In this document: positions 16,357 to 18,371 of the stretch, one piece after another
Layout of the letters: each line of letters opens with the position of its first letter
Position numbering within the stretch: position 1 is the stretch's first letter
Assembly (NCBI GenBank): GCA_046542255.1
Contig: JBKHBT010000066.1
Location: 1-18,371 of the forward strand
Reading direction: 5' to 3'
Length of the DNA stretch: 18,371 nt
From: JBKHBT01 sp046542255
GTDB taxonomy: Bacteria > UBP14 > UBA6098 > JBKHBT01
Notes under the pieces: model-generated
Databases searched by the model: none
The model's input: the letters and a program-made list of their open reading frames with translations, nothing else
What the model was told of the DNA's origin: nothing
Made by a program: the position numbers and the translations under genes

Positions 16357-16458
16357 ATTTAGAAATGATTGCAAATAAGTGAAATATTGTTACTTAATAC
16401 AGCAATATGAGATGTTTATTGTCTTGGTGATTTTATATCGCGTGTTTTGGAATTCAGT

Positions 16459-16491
16459 AGGGCGCGGGTCCGCGACCCGCCTTTTTGCCCT
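16459..16491. repeat. GC-rich nested hairpin, REP-like or terminator-like
   Basis: Perfect 7-bp arms GCGGGTC (16464-16470) and GACCCGC (16474-16480) enclose a CGC triloop. They are flanked by outer arms AGGGC (16459-16463) and GCCCT (16487-16491). CTTTTT follows the inner stem, so the plus strand looks like an intrinsic terminator, yet no plus-strand gene ends here. Its GC content is far above the surroundings, which suits a dispersed intergenic palindrome. Confidence 0.6.
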
Positions 16492-16573
16492 TCTGAAAAT
16501 CTATATTACGCAAGGTATTGATGACGGGTTGCAGGAGGCTGTTTCATAACTTGAATTTTTGGCAAAAGAATCA

Positions 16574-16708
16574 CTATTCGACTCTGGTTGCTTCGACACG
16601 GGCCTGCTTTGCGGGCTTACTACTCAGCTGCTTCACGATCTCGCCATCGACCCAAAGTGCCATATCGAGCCATTTCTTTGATACATCAATACCCACGAAC
16701 GCCTTCAT
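16574..16708 (-). pseudogene. IS110-family transposase N-terminal remnant
   Basis: From ATG 16708, with AAAAGGAG a few bases upstream, the minus strand encodes 44 residues before a TAG at 16576-16574. The opening M-K-A-F-V-G-I-D-V-S-K-K-W-L-D-M-A is the hallmark N-terminus of IS110-type DEDD transposases, with Asp8 as the first catalytic acidic residue. Only about 30 residues look like the family; the last ~14 (rich in K, A and R) do not, and the remaining ~300 residues are absent. The original ribosome-binding site and start survive, so a short peptide could still be made. The plus-strand frame here is a shadow. Confidence 0.75.
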
Positions 16709-16803
16709 GATTGCTCCTTTTTATAAGTTTTTCCTTGCATCTCATTGCTTCAACTCATAAATTGGAGCTTGAAGCTCAAGATTCTGTCGAAGCTTCAGAG
16801 ATG

Positions 16804-16877
16804 GAATGGGATGCGATTCAGTCTGAGCAAGAATTTTTCAATTAAGCGACCGATGAATTTACATCCCATTCTTTTTT
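16804..16877. repeat. 10-bp perfect inverted repeat with T-run
   Basis: GAATGGGATG (16804-16813) pairs exactly with CATCCCATTC (16862-16871) across 48 nt, and six T follow at 16872-16877. This could be the closing stem of a small plus-strand RNA with a terminator, or the ends of a tiny miniature element. No promoter was identified. Confidence 0.45.
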
Positions 16878-16931
16878 ATTAAATCTATCTTAACTTGTCA
16901 ATGAAAAAATCTACTTGTTTAACATATGAGG

Positions 16932-16991
16932 GACCGATTTGAATGGCAAATTAAATCGGTCACTGAGCAGGAATCATTGCTTGCAATGATT
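16932..16991. repeat. Two adjacent 9-bp perfect hairpins
   Basis: GACCGATTT (16932-16940) pairs with AAATCGGTC (16953-16961) around a 12-nt loop. AATCATTGC (16972-16980) pairs with GCAATGATT (16983-16991) around TT. A third, 5-bp GAAGT/ACTTC hairpin follows near 16999-17011. They lie just past the end of the minus-strand gene at 17023 and could stabilise or end its transcript, although no T-run follows on that strand. Confidence 0.5.
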
Positions 16992-17022
16992 ACGTGTCGA
17001 AGTGATACTTCACAAAACAATA

Positions 17023-17403
17023 TCAAACCAGCCTGATAATTTCTCCTTTTGTTTCCGCCGCCCCGCCCATATTCCATCCATAATATAACTCGGGATAATC
17101 AATACAAGTATCAATATCCCCCGACAATGTAACAGTCTGCTCGCTGCGTGATAAGACAAAATAGCCGGTGCCGGGGTAGAGGGTGTCGTTGGAGATATCA
17201 GAAATATCTTGATATACGCCAAAACCTGGAGCAGGATTAAAAAGCCAGATATCGGGCTCAATGCCAGTAAAGTCAAAAGTTGTTGTACCTTCGATTGGTA
17301 CCGAGAACAAATTCCAGCCTTTATACAGATCTAGATTGAATTCAACAGATAAAGCACTTAGACAGAGAATGGAAAATACCATGATTATTAATTTTTTTCT
17401 CAT
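17023..17403 (-). CDS. Small exported protein with G-W-N-L-type beta repeat, possibly truncated
   Basis: 126 residues with a clear signal peptide (about 1-18). The mature part starts with Y-K-G-W-N-L-F-S-V-P, contains L-Y-P-G-T-G-Y-F-V-L in the middle, and has a second Y-Y-G-W-N-M near the C-terminus. This matches a repeat common in large secreted or surface proteins of FCB-type bacteria, where G-W-N-L-[IV]-[SG] and G-x-G-Y-[FW] alternate. Here the second unit stops after ~15 residues with no sorting tail, so the gene may be a truncated remnant. ATG 17403 is chosen over GTG 17412, which overlaps the GAGGTG ribosome-binding site. It starts 5 bp after the stop of the upstream T9SS gene, so the two are cotranscribed. 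The exact function is unknown. Confidence 0.65.
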   Translation of the reverse strand: MRKKLIIMVFSILCLSALSVEFNLDLYKGWNLFSVPIEGTTTFDFTGIEPDIWLFNPAPGFGVYQDISDISNDTLYPGTGYFVLSRSEQTVTLSGDIDTCIDYPELYYGWNMGGAAETKGEIIRLV

Positions 17404-17408
17404 TAAAT

Positions 17409-18371
17409 TCACCTCGTGTAAAATATTTTTTTTATAACTTTCTTTTCTAACATGTTTACTTTTACAAAATAAACACCTGAACTCAAATCATTTGGTTTCC
17501 ATTTTACAGACCTCCCGTTAAGTGCATCTATTTGCTTTCCCTGAATATCGTAAATGTAAAACTCTAGGAAATCATTACTTGAAAAGCAAACTTCATGAGT
17601 AAATGGATTAGGATAGATTTCAAAACCTGATGAATTTACTTGATTGTGACTTTCTCTAATATTCCAGACGATAGAGTCTTCGTTGTAGACATATAAGCCA
17701 AAGTTATTAACGAAGTATTTATTGTTCTGTTCATCAACAGCAATATCCCATATAACACCTGGAAAATCTCCATCTAAAGTTGGAATATTATCGAATAATA
17801 ACCCTGAGCTACGAAATCTTCTGAAGATTCCTTCTTCATCGCCTCCCAGATAAAGAGTTCCAGAATTATCAACTAATATCTTGAGATGCCCTGCTGTTAT
17901 CCCATTGCTACTGTCATAGTGTTGCCATGTGATTCCATTGTATTCGCTTAATACATTATCATGAAAATATGATAAAAGAAGAAAAGTATCATTAAAAGAA
18001 ACATCATAACAAATTAAAGAATATAAACCATCGCTTGTGTCATAAACACTAAAGGATGAATCAACGTATGATATGAGTCCAATTGGTGAAGTAAACCACT
18101 TTACATTTGCATTGTCGATCGCTACATATCTTACTGTTTCAACAGGTAGATCATGTAAAGGTCTTAGCCATCTTAACGTATCTCGATCAATATAAATGGC
18201 ACCATACGTTGTTGTCGCCCATAAAACATTATTGCCATCAATCTCTATGTCTTTTACCCATTTGATGTAAAAATCCACAAGCGTATCCAGCGCATAAGAA
18301 GTCCAATTCTCGCCATCAAACTTAGTTAGGCCGCCATCGAAAAGAACAGTCCCAGTCCCAAACCAAATATT
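17409..18371 (-). CDS. T9SS-tailed beta-propeller-like exported protein (N-terminus outside window)
   Basis: The frame stays open to the right edge of the window, giving 320 visible residues; the GTG at 18278 is only an internal codon, since the preceding in-frame codons (I-W-F-G-T-G, then G-G-L-T-K-F-D-G-E-N-W) already show the same repeat. The visible part has several units with L-W-A-T-T/L-Y-L-G-G-like strands and x-Y-D-S-S-N-G-I-T-type loops, the pattern of the propeller repeats found in two-component regulator sensor regions and in secreted proteins. The last ~70 residues are a type IX sorting domain (I-Y-P-N-P-F at ~17599-17616, then S-S-G-V-Y-F-V-K). No kinase or DNA-binding domain is present, so it is an exported protein rather than a sensor. 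Binding partner unknown. Confidence 0.8.
   Translation of the reverse strand, partial: NIWFGTGTVLFDGGLTKFDGENWTSYALDTLVDFYIKWVKDIEIDGNNVLWATTTYGAIYIDRDTLRWLRPLHDLPVETVRYVAIDNANVKWFTSPIGLISYVDSSFSVYDTSDGLYSLICYDVSFNDTFLLLSYFHDNVLSEYNGITWQHYDSSNGITAGHLKILVDNSGTLYLGGDEEGIFRRFRSSGLLFDNIPTLDGDFPGVIWDIAVDEQNNKYFVNNFGLYVYNEDSIVWNIRESHNQVNSSGFEIYPNPFTHEVCFSSNDFLEFYIYDIQGKQIDALNGRSVKWKPNDLSSGVYFVKVNMLEKKVIKKIFYTR

Larger units (their letters stand above)
16292..17022. other. Gene-free stretch between mcp and the exported-protein genes
   Basis: About 730 bp with no intact gene. It contains the mcp promoter region, a GC-rich hairpin (16459-16491), a motif resembling an insertion-sequence end (GGCTGTTTCATAACTT, 16538-16553), the IS110-type transposase remnant (16574-16708), a 10-bp inverted repeat ending in T6 (16804-16877) and two adjacent short hairpins (16932-16991). 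The pattern is a scar of repeated insertions and deletions. Confidence 0.6.

Noticed and set aside
15750..16382. 210-codon plus-strand frame opposite the mcp 5' end
   Set aside because: Antisense shadow of the receptor; no start signals and no family features.
17409..18371. Two-component hybrid sensor, suggested by the propeller repeats
   Set aside because: The protein ends in a type IX secretion tail with no transmembrane helix, kinase or regulator domain after the propeller.

Overview
The window looks like a chromosome segment of a motile, low-GC, Gram-negative bacterium of the wider FCB group or a related candidate phylum. Two large secreted proteins (35-2131 and 17409-18371) end in a type IX secretion (Por) sorting domain, with a Y/W-P-N-P-F motif and a final G-[IV]-Y-F-[IV]-[RK] strand. 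Such tails are characteristic of Bacteroidota and neighbouring lineages. Most of the remaining coding capacity is chemotaxis. I cannot name the genus from the sequence.

Left part (1-3740, plus strand). A secreted GH39-like glycoside hydrolase is followed by a two-gene unit, cheD plus an HDOD-domain gene, behind a possible sigma-28-type promoter. This CheD has Ser27 where the catalytic cysteine should be and contains no cysteine at all.

Middle (3741-5333). A tRNA-Ser(GCU) is followed by about 1.3 kb without an intact gene. The stretch holds a perfect sigma-70 consensus promoter with no recognisable gene downstream and two imperfect palindromes built from ATCCT/AGGAT units. Next to them is a 629-bp internally deleted insertion sequence of IS4 type, with matching terminal inverted repeats and the two ends of a transposase on the minus strand. 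An M28-type metallopeptidase gene starts just beyond the right end of the IS.

Right-centre (6675-16282, minus strand). A tight operon reads mcp - cheA - cheW - cheB - cheR - cheY, with gaps of -1 to 24 bp. It encodes the receptor, the hybrid kinase (Hpt, two CheW-like domains and a terminal receiver), the coupling protein, the adaptation methylesterase and methyltransferase, and the output receiver. The mcp upstream region again has a sigma-28-like promoter. No CheC, CheX or CheZ phosphatase and no flagellar structural gene is in the window.

Right end (16283-18371). About 740 bp without an intact gene contains a GC-rich hairpin, a 44-codon remnant of an IS110-type transposase and several short perfect inverted repeats. 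Two tightly spaced minus-strand genes for exported proteins follow. The upstream one is a T9SS-tailed beta-propeller-like protein that is open at the window edge.

The chemotaxis genes form a standard phosphorelay and are not a new system. The points most worth a second look are the cysteine-less CheD paired with an HDOD protein, the orphan consensus promoter in the repeat-rich gap, and the IS deletion derivative.
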